Shown: positions 27,184-36,267 of the stretch, one piece after another
Numbering within the stretch: the stretch's first letter is position 1
Layout of the letters: each line of letters opens with the position of its first letter
Assembly (NCBI RefSeq): GCF_025399895.1
Contig: NZ_JAODUA010000001.1
Span: forward strand, 248,001-312,000
From: Streptomyces sp. ASQP_92
GTDB taxonomy: Bacteria; Actinomycetota; Actinomycetes; Streptomycetales; Streptomycetaceae
Length of the DNA: 64,000 nt
Direction of reading: 5' to 3'
Notes under the pieces: model-generated
Seen by the model: the letters and a program-made list of their open reading frames with translations, nothing else
Told to the model about the DNA's origin: nothing
Databases searched by the model: none
Made by a program: the position numbers and the translations under genes

Positions 27184-28122
27184 CTACGACTCCTGGTGGG
27201 AGAGGGCACGTACGGTGCGGGAAGGGCTGGGGCGGCCCAGCTGTTCGGCCATCCACACGCTGGTGGCGGTGAGCCGGCCGAGATCGACCCCGGTGTCGAC
27301 ACCGAGGCCCTGGAGCATCCACACGAGGTCTTCGGTGGCGAGGTTTCCGGTCGCGGACTTGGCGTAGGGGCAGCCGCCGAGGCCGCCCGCCGACGCGTCC
27401 ACGGTGTTCACTCCGTGCTGGAGCGCGGCGAAGGTGTTGGCCAGCGCCTGGCCGTAGGTGTCGTGGAAGTGCACCCCGATGGCCTCGGTCGCGATCGACC
27501 GGTCGCCCAGGCCGGTGAGCAGCGCCCTCACATGGGCGGGGGTGGCGACGCCGATGGTGTCGCCGAGGCTCAGCTCGTCGCAGCCCAGGTCCATCAGGGC
27601 CTTGGCGACCCGCACCACCTGCGCGACGGGCACGGCGCCCTCCCACGGGTCGCCGAAACACATCGACAGATAGCCCCGCACATGGGCCCCGTCCGCCTTG
27701 GCGCGGGCGACGACCGGCTCGAACATCGCGAGCGACTCGTCGACGGTGCGGTTCAGATTGGCCTTGGCGAAGGACTCGGTGGCGCTGGCGAACACCGCGA
27801 TGCGGCGGGCGCCGAGCGCGAGCGCCCGGTCCAGGCCCCGCTCGTTCGGCACCAGGACGGGCAGTGCCACCCCGTCGAGATCGTCCAGCATCGGGAACAG
27901 GGCCTCGGCGTCGGCGAGTTGGGGCACCCACTTGGGGTGCACGAAGCTCGTCGCCTCGACGGTGGTCAGGCCCGCCGCGGCCAGGCGGTGCACGAACTCC
28001 GCCTTGACCTCGGTCGGCACCACCGTCTTCTCGTTCTGCAACCCGTCGCGCGCCCCCACCTCGTGGATGCGCACCCGGGCGGGCAGGTCCCGCGCCGGTA
28101 CGACCATGGGGAGGTCGGTCAT
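27184..28122 (-). CDS. hmgL: Hydroxymethylglutaryl-CoA lyase
   Basis: 312 residues. It is a DRE-TIM family lyase: [15 protein letters not shown] at the N-terminus supplies the metal and substrate residues, and [15 protein letters not shown] carries the catalytic Cys of the lyase signature. It cleaves HMG-CoA to acetoacetate and acetyl-CoA, the last step of leucine breakdown. Its ATG overlaps the stop of the carboxylase alpha subunit (ATGA). Confidence 0.94.
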   Translation of the reverse strand: MTDLPMVVPARDLPARVRIHEVGARDGLQNEKTVVPTEVKAEFVHRLAAAGLTTVEATSFVHPKWVPQLADAEALFPMLDDLDGVALPVLVPNERGLDRALALGARRIAVFASATESFAKANLNRTVDESLAMFEPVVARAKADGAHVRGYLSMCFGDPWEGAVPVAQVVRVAKALMDLGCDELSLGDTIGVATPAHVRALLTGLGDRSIATEAIGVHFHDTYGQALANTFAALQHGVNTVDASAGGLGGCPYAKSATGNLATEDLVWMLQGLGVDTGVDLGRLTATSVWMAEQLGRPSPSRTVRALSHQES

Positions 28123-30083
28123 GAGGTCTCCTCGGGGCTCTCCTGCGGGCTGTCCTGGGCGGCCGGGGTGACCACGGCCAGGACCTGGTCCATGGCCACG
28201 GTCGAGCCGGGGGTGACGTCGAGTTCGGTGACGGTGCCCGCGTGCGGCGCGGAGATGACGTGCTCCATCTTCATCGCCTCGACCACCAACAGGCTCTGCC
28301 CGGCGTCCACTTCGTCGCCGACGGCCACCTTGACGACGGTGACCGTGCCCGGCATGGGAGCGGCGAGGGTGTCGGCGCCGCCGTGCGTCCGGCCGCTCAG
28401 GGCGGCCTCGACGGCGTCGTGGTCGGTGACGTGCCAGCTGTCGCCGTCCCGGCCGAGCCAGGCGCCGGCCCGGTGGAAGGTGTGGGCGAGGCCGTCGAGT
28501 TCGACGGTGACCCGGTCGGCGGTGACCCTCGCGGTGGTGGGCGCGGGGTGAGTGACCGGTTCATGTCCCGCTACCCGCAGAGGGAAGGCCAAAGCCTTGG
28601 GCTCGCCGCCCATGCGCCAGCCGCTCGGCACCGAGAACGGGTCGGTCCAGCCGTCGGTGGGCGCGGGCGCCAGCGCGTCGAGCCGCACCGCGGCCGCCGC
28701 CGCGTACACCTCGTCGGGGACGCCGTCGGGGATGAGGGCATCCGCCTCGCGCTCGACCAGGCCGGTGTCCAACTCGCCCGCCACCACGGCCGGGTGGGCC
28801 AGCAGGCGGCGCAGGAACCCGGCGTTGGTGGGTACGCCCAGGGTCACCGTGTCGGCGAGCGCGGCACGCAGCTTGCGCAGCGCGGTCGCCCGGTCGGGGC
28901 CGTACGCGATGACCTTGGACAGCATCGGGTCGTACAGGCTGCCGACCTCGGTGCCCTCGCTCAGGCCCGAGTCCGTACGGACCCCGTCGCCCTGCGGCTC
29001 GCGCAGCGCCAGGACCGTACCGCCGGACGGCAGGAAGCCGCGGGCGGGGTCTTCCGCGCAGACCCGGGCCTCGATGGCGTGGCCGGTGAGGGTGACGTCC
29101 TTCTGCTCGTAGGGCAGCCGCTCGCCCGCGGCCACCCGGAGCTGCCACTCCACCAGGTCGATACCGGTGATCAGCTCGGTCACCGGGTGCTCGACCTGGA
29201 GGCGGGTGTTCATCTCCATGAAGTAGTACGAGGACGGGTCGCTGCCCGGCACGATGAACTCGACCGTGCCCGCGCCCGAGTAGCCGCAGGAGCGGGCCGC
29301 CTGGACGGCCGCCTCACCCATCGCCGCGCGCGTCGCCTCGTCGAGCAGGACGCTGGGCGCCTCCTCAATGATCTTCTGGTGGCGGCGCTGGAGCGAGCAC
29401 TCGCGCTCGCCGAGGTGGATCACGTTGCCGTGGTTGTCGGCCAGGACCTGGATCTCGATGTGCCGGGGACGGTCGACCCACCGCTCGACGAGCAGCGTGT
29501 CGTCGCCGAACGAGGCGCGGGCCTCGCGGCGCGCGGCCGCGATCTCCTCGCCGAGCAGCGCCTCCTCGCGCACCAGCCGCATGCCCTTGCCGCCGCCGCC
29601 CGCACTCGGCTTCAGGAGCACCGGCATGCCGATCTCCCGCGCGGCGTCGGCCAGTTGGGCATCGGTGAGGCCGCTGCCCGAGGAGCCGGGCACGACCGGC
29701 ACCCCGGCCGCCCGCACGGTCTCCTTGGCGCGGATCTTGTCACCCATCAGCGAGATCGCCGGGGCGGGCGGCCCGATGAAGACCAGGCCGGCCTCGGCGC
29801 AGGCCTGGGCGAAGCCCGCGTTCTCGGCGAGGAAGCCGTAGCCCGGGTGGACGGCCTGGGCGCCGGTGCGCCGCGCCGCCTCGATGAGCAGCTCCGGGCG
29901 CAGATAACTCTCGGACGCCGCCGCGGGACCGATGCGTACCGCGGTGTCGGCCTCGCGGACGTGGCGCGCCTCGGCGTCCGCGTCGCTGAAGACGGCGACC
30001 GAGCGGATGCCGAGTTGGCGCAGGGTGCGGATGACGCGGACCGCGATCTCGCCCCGGTTGGCGACGAGCACTGTCGTGAACAT
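28119..30083 (-). CDS. Acyl-CoA carboxylase alpha subunit (biotin carboxylase + biotin carrier), methylcrotonyl-CoA type
   Basis: 654 residues from the ATG at 30083 ([17 protein letters not shown]), preceded by GGTGAGGG. An in-frame ATG at 30149 would add 22 Ser/Thr-rich residues and has no ribosome site. The domains in order are the biotin carboxylase N-domain, the ATP-grasp core ([14 protein letters not shown]), and the biotin carboxylase C-domain. After a variable middle, the C-terminal biotinyl domain has EAMKMEH with the biotinylated Lys. With the beta subunit upstream and HMG-CoA lyase downstream it most likely carboxylates 3-methylcrotonyl-CoA; other short acyl-CoAs remain possible. 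Confidence 0.92.
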   Translation of the reverse strand: MFTTVLVANRGEIAVRVIRTLRQLGIRSVAVFSDADAEARHVREADTAVRIGPAAASESYLRPELLIEAARRTGAQAVHPGYGFLAENAGFAQACAEAGLVFIGPPAPAISLMGDKIRAKETVRAAGVPVVPGSSGSGLTDAQLADAAREIGMPVLLKPSAGGGGKGMRLVREEALLGEEIAAARREARASFGDDTLLVERWVDRPRHIEIQVLADNHGNVIHLGERECSLQRRHQKIIEEAPSVLLDEATRAAMGEAAVQAARSCGYSGAGTVEFIVPGSDPSSYYFMEMNTRLQVEHPVTELITGIDLVEWQLRVAAGERLPYEQKDVTLTGHAIEARVCAEDPARGFLPSGGTVLALREPQGDGVRTDSGLSEGTEVGSLYDPMLSKVIAYGPDRATALRKLRAALADTVTLGVPTNAGFLRRLLAHPAVVAGELDTGLVEREADALIPDGVPDEVYAAAAAVRLDALAPAPTDGWTDPFSVPSGWRMGGEPKALAFPLRVAGHEPVTHPAPTTARVTADRVTVELDGLAHTFHRAGAWLGRDGDSWHVTDHDAVEAALSGRTHGGADTLAAPMPGTVTVVKVAVGDEVDAGQSLLVVEAMKMEHVISAPHAGTVTELDVTPGSTVAMDQVLAVVTPAAQDSPQESPEETS

Positions 30084-30157
30084 GGAAGCCCTCACCAGGG
30101 AAGTCGAGGTGGAAGTCGACGCGGGTGCCGTCGCGGATGTCTCAGCCATCACGACCG

Positions 30158-31765
30158 TCACATCCGGAAGACGCCGAAGGCGGGGTCGGCCAGCGGGGCG
30201 TTGGCGCAGGCGGTCAGGGCGAGGCCGAGCACCTGGCGGGTGTCGACCGGGTCGATCACCCCGTCGTCCCAGAGCCGGGCCGTCGCGTAGTAGGCGTTGC
30301 CCTGCGTCTCGTACTGCTCGCGGATGGGGGCCTTGAACGCCTCCTCGTCCTCGGCGCTCCAGTCGTCGCCCAACTGGTCGCGCTTGACGGTGGCGAGGAC
30401 GGAGGCGGCCTGCTCGCCGCCCATCACCGAGATCTTGGCGTTGGGCCACATCCACAGGAAGCGGGGGCTGTAGGCCCGGCCGCACATCGAGTAGTTGCCC
30501 GCGCCGTACGATCCGCCGACCACGACGGTCAGCTTCGGCACCCGGGTGCAGGCGACCGCCGTCACCATCTTCGCGCCGTGCTTGGCGATGCCGCCCGCCT
30601 CGTAGTCCCGGCCCACCATGAAGCCGGAGATGTTCTGGAGGAACACCAGCGGGATGCCGCGCTGGTCGCACAGCTCGATGAAGTGGGCGCCCTTCTGGGC
30701 GGATTCGGAGAACAGGATGCCGTTGTTGGCGACGATCCCCACCGGGTGGCCGTGGATGCGCGCGAACCCGGTGACCAGGGTCTGCCCGAACTCCGACTTG
30801 AACTCCTGGAAGCGCGAGCCGTCGACGACCCGGGCGATCACCTCCCGGACGTCATAGGGGGTGCGCGAGTCGACGGGCACCGCGCCGTACAGCCCGAACG
30901 GGTCCGCCTTGGGCTCCTCGGCCGGCTCCACCGACCAGGGCAGCGGGCCGCGCTCGGGGAGGGTGGCGACGATGTTGCGGACGATCCTCAGCGCGTGCGC
31001 GTCGTCCTCGGCCAGGTGGTCGGTGACGCCGGAGACCTTCGCGTGCACCTCGCCGCCGCCGAGCTCCTCAGCGGTGACGACCTCGCCGGTCGCCGCCTTC
31101 ACCAGCGGGGGGCCGCCGAGGAAGATCGTGCCCTGGTTGCGGACGATCACGGCCTCGTCGCTCATCGCCGGCACATACGCGCCGCCCGCCGTGCAGGAGC
31201 CGAGGACGGCCGCGATCTGCGGAATGCCCGCGCCGGACATCCGGGCCTGGTTGTAGAAGATCCGCCCGAAGTGCTCGCGGTCGGGGAAGACCTCGTCCTG
31301 CATGGGCAGGAACGCGCCGCCCGAGTCCACGAGGTAGAGACACGGGAGGCGGTTTTCGAGCGCCACCTCCTGGGCCCGCAGGTGCTTCTTCACCGTCATC
31401 GGGTAGTACGTGCCGCCCTTGACCGTGGCGTCGTTGGCGACGATCACGCACTCGCGGCCGCTCACCCGCCCGATCCCGGCGATCACGCCCGCGGCCGGCG
31501 CCTGCCCGCCGTACATCCCCTCGGCGGCCAGCGGTGCCAGTTCGAGGAAGGGTGAGCCGGGGTCGAGCAGCGTGTCCACCCGGTCCCTCGGCAGCAGTTT
31601 GCCGCGCGCGACGTGCCGTTGCCGGGAGCGCTCGCCTCCGCCGAGCCGGGCCGCGGCGAGCCTCGCCCGCAGCTCCTCGCCCAGCGCGCGGTGCGCCTCC
31701 TCATTGGCCCGCCAGGCCGCGGAGGCGGGATCGGCCGCACTCCCCAGGACCGGTGCCTGCTGCAT
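30158..31765 (-). CDS. Acyl-CoA carboxylase beta subunit (carboxyltransferase), methylcrotonyl-CoA type
   Basis: 535 residues, typical of the MCC beta subunit. The crotonase-like carboxyltransferase halves are both present: the first with [20 protein letters not shown], the second with [16 protein letters not shown] and [27 protein letters not shown]-type and [16 protein letters not shown] motifs point to the methylcrotonyl/geranyl-CoA branch rather than the propionyl one. It is the first gene of the operon and is divergent from the TetR regulator. Confidence 0.92.
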   Translation of the reverse strand: MQQAPVLGSAADPASAAWRANEEAHRALGEELRARLAAARLGGGERSRQRHVARGKLLPRDRVDTLLDPGSPFLELAPLAAEGMYGGQAPAAGVIAGIGRVSGRECVIVANDATVKGGTYYPMTVKKHLRAQEVALENRLPCLYLVDSGGAFLPMQDEVFPDREHFGRIFYNQARMSGAGIPQIAAVLGSCTAGGAYVPAMSDEAVIVRNQGTIFLGGPPLVKAATGEVVTAEELGGGEVHAKVSGVTDHLAEDDAHALRIVRNIVATLPERGPLPWSVEPAEEPKADPFGLYGAVPVDSRTPYDVREVIARVVDGSRFQEFKSEFGQTLVTGFARIHGHPVGIVANNGILFSESAQKGAHFIELCDQRGIPLVFLQNISGFMVGRDYEAGGIAKHGAKMVTAVACTRVPKLTVVVGGSYGAGNYSMCGRAYSPRFLWMWPNAKISVMGGEQAASVLATVKRDQLGDDWSAEDEEAFKAPIREQYETQGNAYYATARLWDDGVIDPVDTRQVLGLALTACANAPLADPAFGVFRM

Positions 31766-31808
31766 CGTGTCGAGCCCCCTTGCCCGTACGCGGCGTAGTC
31801 AACGACAG

Positions 31809-31824
31809 GTTAATGACCGTTAAC
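31809..31824. promoter_or_regulatory. Palindrome in the tetR/carboxylase intergenic region (operator 1)
   Basis: GTTAATGACCGTTAAC has arms GTTAA and TTAAC. It lies 44 bp before the carboxylase start and is a good candidate for binding by the divergent TetR regulator. It shares half-sites with the second palindrome. Confidence 0.65.
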
Positions 31825-31836
31825 TCGTTTCCTTCA

Positions 31837-31854
31837 GGTTAACGAGCGCTAACC
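31837..31854. promoter_or_regulatory. Palindrome in the tetR/carboxylase intergenic region (operator 2)
   Basis: GGTTAACGAGCGCTAACC has arms GGTTA and TAACC. It lies 23 bp before the tetR start codon. Two related palindromes 28 bp apart suggest cooperative or dual control of both divergent promoters. Confidence 0.68.
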
Positions 31855-31876
31855 GCGTTGTCTAGAATGAATTCCC

Positions 31877-32482
31877 ATGAGCACCCGTACCGACGCACCG
31901 ACCCGCCGCGAGCAGATCCTGCGCGAGGCCGCCCGGCTCTTCGCCGAGCGCGGCTTCCACGGCGTCGGCGTCGACGAGATAGGGGCCGCCGTCGGTATCA
32001 GCGGCCCCGGCCTGTACCGGCACTTCGCGGGCAAGGACGCGATGCTCGCCGAGCTGCTCGTCGGCATCAGCGGGCGCCTCTACGACGGCGGGCGCAAGCG
32101 GGTCGCCGAGGCGGCGGGCGACCCCGAGCGGCTGCTCGGCGCGCTCATCGACGGACACATCGACTTCGCCCTCGACGACCGGGCGCTGATCACCCTGCAC
32201 GACCGCGAGCTCGACCGGCTCCGCGACAGCGACCGCAAGCTGGTGCGCCAGCTCCAGCGCCAGTACGTCGAGCTGTGGGTCGGTGTCGTGCGCGAGCTGT
32301 ACCCGGCGGTGGCGGAGGCGGAGGTGCGCGGGGCGGTGCACGCCGTGTTCGGCCTGCTCAACTCCACCCCGCACCTCGGCTCGTACGGCAGCGGACTGCC
32401 CGGCCGCGCCGCCACCGAGACGCTGCTGCGCCGTCTGGCGCACGGCGCGTTCGCCTCGCTCGCCCCGCACGGCGGGCGCTGA
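31877..32482 (+). CDS. TetR-family regulator of the branched-chain acyl-CoA operon
   Basis: 201 residues. The N-terminal TetR helix-turn-helix runs from about residue 12 to 58 (REAARLFAERGFHGVGVDEI, GISGPGLYRHFAGKDAM). The C-terminal ligand domain is of the TetR_C type with LRRLAHGAFASLAP at the end. It is divergent from the carboxylase operon across 111 bp that hold two palindromes. Repression relieved by an acyl-CoA intermediate is inferred from analogous LiuR-like systems. Confidence 0.89.
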   Translation: MSTRTDAPTRREQILREAARLFAERGFHGVGVDEIGAAVGISGPGLYRHFAGKDAMLAELLVGISGRLYDGGRKRVAEAAGDPERLLGALIDGHIDFALDDRALITLHDRELDRLRDSDRKLVRQLQRQYVELWVGVVRELYPAVAEAEVRGAVHAVFGLLNSTPHLGSYGSGLPGRAATETLLRRLAHGAFASLAPHGGR

Positions 32483-32566
32483 GCCGGCTCCGGTACGCCG
32501 GGCGCAGGCGTCCGGGGCTCGGGACACGACGGTCGGACTCGGCCCGGCCGGGGCAGAATGGGCGGC

Positions 32567-33334
32567 ATGCCGATACCCAGCCGCGCCGCCCTTGTCGACC
32601 ACCTAGTCCGCACCCGTATCGCCGGTGACGTCGCCACGCCCCGCGACAACAACCTCTCCCACTACCGCAAGCTGGCCAACGGCGATCGCCACTACTGGCT
32701 GGGTCTTGAGCTGGGGGACCGCTGGACCGACGAACAGGACGTACTCGCCGTGATGGCCGAGCGCTGCGGCGTCGTGGACGACCCCGGACACCGCACCGGC
32801 CAGGACACCATCGACCCCGAGCTCACCGTGGACGGCCTGGACCGGATGGCGGCGCGGCTGCGCAAGGCGGCGGCCGGGCGGGAGCGGGTGCTGTTCGCGA
32901 CCGGGCACCCCGGGGCGCTCATCGACGTCCACAGCCGTACCGCGGCCGCGCTGCGTTCGGCGGGCTGCGACATCGTCCGGATCCCGGGCGGGCTCACCGC
33001 GGACGAGGGGTACGTCGTGCAGTTCGCGGACGTCGCCGTCTTCGAGCGGGGTGCCTCGCTGTGGCACACCCACTCGCCCGAGCCCATGCGGGCGATCCTG
33101 GACGCGCTGTCCACCCCGCCGGACCTCGTGGTCGCCGATCACGGGTGGGCGGGGTGTGCGGGGCAGCGGGGGGTGGACGCGATGGGGTACGCGGACAGTA
33201 ACGACCCCGCGCTGTTCCTCGCGGAGGCGGAGGGGACGCTCCAGGTGACGGTTCCCCTGGACGACCACGTCCTGGACCCCCGCTTCTACGAGCCCCTGAC
33301 GGCCTACCTCCTGAACGCGGCGGGCCTCGCGTAG
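32567..33334 (+). CDS. Putative phosphatase-like protein
   Basis: 255 residues from the ATG at 32567; an ATG 9 bp earlier is an equal candidate. It belongs to a protein family that I recall annotated simply as phosphatase in Streptomyces. Features seen: RDNNLSHYRKLANGDRHYW near residue 30, FATGHPGALIDVHSRTAAAL near 115 and DLVVADHGWAGCAGQRGVDA near 190. His and Asp residues recur in the conserved segments, which would suit metal binding, but I cannot prove the reaction. Repeat cluster 2 begins directly after the stop. Confidence 0.68.
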   Translation: MPIPSRAALVDHLVRTRIAGDVATPRDNNLSHYRKLANGDRHYWLGLELGDRWTDEQDVLAVMAERCGVVDDPGHRTGQDTIDPELTVDGLDRMAARLRKAAAGRERVLFATGHPGALIDVHSRTAAALRSAGCDIVRIPGGLTADEGYVVQFADVAVFERGASLWHTHSPEPMRAILDALSTPPDLVVADHGWAGCAGQRGVDAMGYADSNDPALFLAEAEGTLQVTVPLDDHVLDPRFYEPLTAYLLNAAGLA

Positions 33335-33890
33335 CGGCTCCCCTCTGGGCGCGCTTTCCCACCCACCCGCCCGTGCAGCGGGGTTGGTCGGCCCCGGCCC
33401 CCCTGGGGCTCCGCCCCAGACCCCGGGGCGTTTTCCCACCCACCCGCCCGTAGGCGCAGGGTTGGTTGGTTCCGGGACCTCTGGGGCTCCGCCCCAGACC
33501 CCGTTCGCGCCTGAACGGCGCTCGTCCTCAATCGCCGGACGGGCTGAAGGTGCCCCAGCACCGAGTAGTTAAGGGGCGCGGGGAACTGCGCGATCAGCCA
33601 CACACGGCCCGCAGACCGAAGGGCTTTCAGGGGCGCGAGGAACTGCGCGAGAAGCGACCACGGTCCGCGGACCGAAGGGCCTTTAGGGGCGCGGGGAACT
33701 GCGCGAGAAGCGATCACGGTCCGCAGGATCGAGCGGGGTTAGGGGCGCGGGGAACTGCGCGAGGAGCGAGCACGGTCCGCGGGCCGAAGGGTTTTCAGGG
33801 GCGCGGGGAACTGCGCGACCAGCCACGCACGGCCCGCGGACCGAAGGGCGTTTAGGGGCGCGGGGAACTGCGCGAAGGCGATTCCTGGGC
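33335..33890. repeat. Composite intergenic repeat cluster 2 (convergent region)
   Basis: No gene is supported here. Reading from the phosphatase stop come two hairpin units (33,403-33,419 and 33,481-33,497). Next is the linker with the small hairpin GCGCCTGAACGGCGC, then six phased copies of GGGGCGCGGGGAACTGCGCG starting at 33,573, 33,630, 33,686, 33,742, 33,798 and 33,855 (period 56-57 bp). The phased side ends at the 3' end of the tesB gene. Confidence 0.9.
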
Positions 33891-33901
33891 GCCCCCAGGG
33901 G

Positions 33902-34777
33902 TCAGCCGCGGGGGACGCGGACGACGCCCTCCTGGATGACGGTGATCGCCAGGCGGCCGTCCTGCGTGTAGATCCGGGCCTGGCCCAGCCCCCGCCCGCC
34001 GGACGCGGACGGCGACTCCTGGTCGTACAGGAGCCACTCGTCCGCCCGGAAAGGCCGGTGGAACCACATCGCGTGGTCGAGCGAGGCCCCCACCACGTCG
34101 CCGACCGCCCAGCCGCCGCGCCCGTGGGCGAGCAGCACCGAGTCGAGCAGCGTCATGTCGGAGACGTAGGTCGCCAGGCACACGTGCAGCAGCGGGTCGT
34201 CGGTGAGCTTGCCGTTGGTGCGGAACCACACCTGCGAGCGCGGTTCGCGCGGGGTGCCGACGCTGGCCCACGGCGGCGCGTCCACGTACCGCAGGTCGAC
34301 GGCCGCGCGGGCTTCGATCAGACGGTCCACCACACCCTCGTCGCGGAAGGCGGACGCGTACCGCGGCAGCATCTCGGCGGCCGTAGGCAGTGACTCGGGG
34401 TCCGGGGCCGGCGGCATGTCGGCCTGGTGCTCCATGCCCTCCTCGTACCTCTGGAACGACGCCGAGAGGTGGAAGATCGGCTGCCCGTGCTGGATGGCGA
34501 CGACGCGGCGGGTGGTGAACGAGGCGCCGTCACGGATGCGGTCGACGGTGTAGACGATCGGCGCGCCCGGGTCGCCCGCCCGCAGGAAGTAGGCGTGCAG
34601 CGAGTGCGCCGTCCGCTCGGCGGGGACGGTGCGGCCCGCGGCGACCAGCGCCTGGGCGGCCACCTGGCCGCCGAAGACGCGCGGCACGAGCGCCGAGCGG
34701 GACTGGCCGCGGAAGATGTCCTCCTCGATCCGCTCCAGGTCGAGCAGATCGAGGAGGCTCTCAAGTGCCTTATGCAT
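33902..34777 (-). CDS. tesB: Acyl-CoA thioesterase II (TesB family)
   Basis: 291 residues with the double-hotdog layout of TesB. The first hotdog contains GGQVAAQALVAAGRTVP and HSLHAYFLRAGDP. The second contains SLDHAMWFHRPFRADEWLLY, followed by GRGLGQARIYTQDGRLAITV, which has the Asp/Gln pattern of the active site. It hydrolyses medium/long acyl-CoA in the cytoplasm. It is on the same strand as the upstream acyl-CoA dehydrogenase, 40 bp away, so the two may be co-transcribed. Confidence 0.91.
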   Translation of the reverse strand: MHKALESLLDLLDLERIEEDIFRGQSRSALVPRVFGGQVAAQALVAAGRTVPAERTAHSLHAYFLRAGDPGAPIVYTVDRIRDGASFTTRRVVAIQHGQPIFHLSASFQRYEEGMEHQADMPPAPDPESLPTAAEMLPRYASAFRDEGVVDRLIEARAAVDLRYVDAPPWASVGTPREPRSQVWFRTNGKLTDDPLLHVCLATYVSDMTLLDSVLLAHGRGGWAVGDVVGASLDHAMWFHRPFRADEWLLYDQESPSASGGRGLGQARIYTQDGRLAITVIQEGVVRVPRG

Positions 34778-34817
34778 GAAGGTAGTTGTACCCGAGTGCG
34801 GTGACGGGCCTACTGGC

Positions 34818-35975
34818 CTACAGGCCCATGTCCTTGGCGATGATCGACTTCATGATCTCGCTGGTGCCGCCGTAGATCCGGTTCACGCGGTTGTCGGCGT
34901 ACAGGCGGGCGATCGGGTACTCGTTCATGAACCCGTAGCCGCCGTGCAGCTGGAGGCAGCGGTCGATGACCCGGTGCGCGACCTCGGTGCAGAAGAGCTT
35001 CGCGGAGGCGGCCTCGGCCGGGGTCAGCTCGCCCGCGTCCAGGGCTTCGAGGGCGCGGTCGGCGACCGCCTCGGCGGCGTCCACCTCGGCCTGGCAGGCG
35101 GCCAGCTCGAACTTGGTGTTCTGGAACGAGGCGACCGGCTTGCCGAAGACGGTGCGGTCCCGCACGTACTCCTTGGCGAACCGGACGGCCGCCTTGGCCT
35201 GCGCGTACGCGCCGAACGCGATGCCCCAGCGCTCGGAGGCGAGGTTGTGGCCGAGGTAGTAGAAGCCCTTGTTCTCCTCGCCGAGCAGGTCCTCGACGGG
35301 CACCTTGACGTCGACGAACGCCAGCTCGGCGGTGTCGGAGGTCTTCAGGCCGAGCTTGTCGAGCTTGCGGCCGACCGAGTAGCCCTCGGACTTGGTGTCC
35401 ACCGCGAACAGCGAGATGCCGTGGCGGCGGTCCTCGGCGGAGGGGGCGTCGGTGCGGGCGCAGACGATCACGCGGTCGGCGTGGACGCCGCCGGTGATGA
35501 AGGTCTTGGCGCCGTTGAGGACGTAGTGCGAGCCGTCCTCGGAGAGCTTGGCGGTGGTCTTCATGCCCGCCAGGTCGGAGCCGGTGCCCGGCTCGGTCAT
35601 CGCGAGCGCCCACATCTCCTCGCCGGAGACGAACTTCGGCAGGAAGCGCTTCTTCTGCTCGTCGGTGGCGAGCATCTTGATGTACGGCAGGCCGAGCAGC
35701 ACGTGCACGCCGGAGCCGCCGAACTGGACGCCCGCGCGGGCCGTCTCCTCGTACATGACGGCCTCGAACTTGTACGAGTCGATGCCGGCGCCGCCGAACT
35801 CCTCGTCCACGCGGATGCCGAAGATGCCGAGCTCGGCGAGCTTGTAGTAGAACTCGCGCGGCACGATGCCCTGCGCGAACCACTCGTCGTACGCCGGGAC
35901 GACCTCGGCCTCGATGAAGGCGCGCAGGGTCTCCCGGAACGCCTCGTGGTCTTCGTTGAATACCGTACGGCGCAC
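34818..35975 (-). CDS. Acyl-CoA dehydrogenase (LCAD/IVD-like catalytic base)
   Basis: 385 residues from the GTG at 35975, chosen because GAGGAGGG stands 6 bp upstream; an in-frame start 24 bp earlier is weaker. Signatures are LAMTEPGTGSDLAGM and LHGGYGFMNEYPIARLYAD. The MCAD base position reads YGGTSEI, with Gly instead of Glu, while Glu248 in NLASERWG aligns with the base of isovaleryl-/long-chain enzymes. A long or branched acyl-CoA substrate is therefore likely. The next gene on the strand is tesB. Confidence 0.9.
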   Translation of the reverse strand: MRRTVFNEDHEAFRETLRAFIEAEVVPAYDEWFAQGIVPREFYYKLAELGIFGIRVDEEFGGAGIDSYKFEAVMYEETARAGVQFGGSGVHVLLGLPYIKMLATDEQKKRFLPKFVSGEEMWALAMTEPGTGSDLAGMKTTAKLSEDGSHYVLNGAKTFITGGVHADRVIVCARTDAPSAEDRRHGISLFAVDTKSEGYSVGRKLDKLGLKTSDTAELAFVDVKVPVEDLLGEENKGFYYLGHNLASERWGIAFGAYAQAKAAVRFAKEYVRDRTVFGKPVASFQNTKFELAACQAEVDAAEAVADRALEALDAGELTPAEAASAKLFCTEVAHRVIDRCLQLHGGYGFMNEYPIARLYADNRVNRIYGGTSEIMKSIIAKDMGL

Positions 35976-36002
35976 GGTCGCCCTCCTCGGCTCACACATT
36001 CG

Positions 36003-36019
36003 TCTAAGCGCTTGCTCAG
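36003..36019. promoter_or_regulatory. Candidate operator upstream of the acyl-CoA dehydrogenase
   Basis: TCTAAGCGCTTGCTCAG contains the palindrome AAGCGCTT and partly symmetric flanks. It lies 27 bp upstream of the GTG. Similar AGCAAGCGCTT motifs are bound by TetR regulators of fatty-acid genes in actinobacteria, but no such regulator is in the window. Confidence 0.4.
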
Positions 36020-36267
36020 GTTGAAATACGAAGTTACCCGGCAGTCACCGGCACTGTCCAGAGTGAGACTGCACACGCTCGGGTGCCACCCGGAGGCCCG
36101 GCGGCGGCGCGTGCTCTGGCTCACCGCTCTCGGGGTCGTGATTCGGCCGTACCCGAACCGGCGTGCGGGAGGGGGCACATGAGGGGCGAGGGATGGTTGC
36201 TCGCGGGGTCGGCCCGGGTGGCAAGCCCTGCTGCCTCCTCGAGGGCGGGACTTTTCCGGGGGCGGCT

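Noticed and set aside
30084..30149. Longer start (ATG at 30,149) for the carboxylase alpha subunit
   Set aside because: No ribosome site; biotin carboxylases start close to the VANRGEIA motif and GGTGAGGG precedes the ATG at 30,083.
32603..33439. Antisense open frame over the phosphatase gene
   Set aside because: Composition is that of a GC-skew shadow and it runs into the repeat cluster.
33573..33890. CRISPR array (21-bp repeats with ~36-bp spacers, six units)
   Set aside because: The spacers are themselves similar to one another, the same units occur in five places, repeats are imperfect and no cas gene is present.
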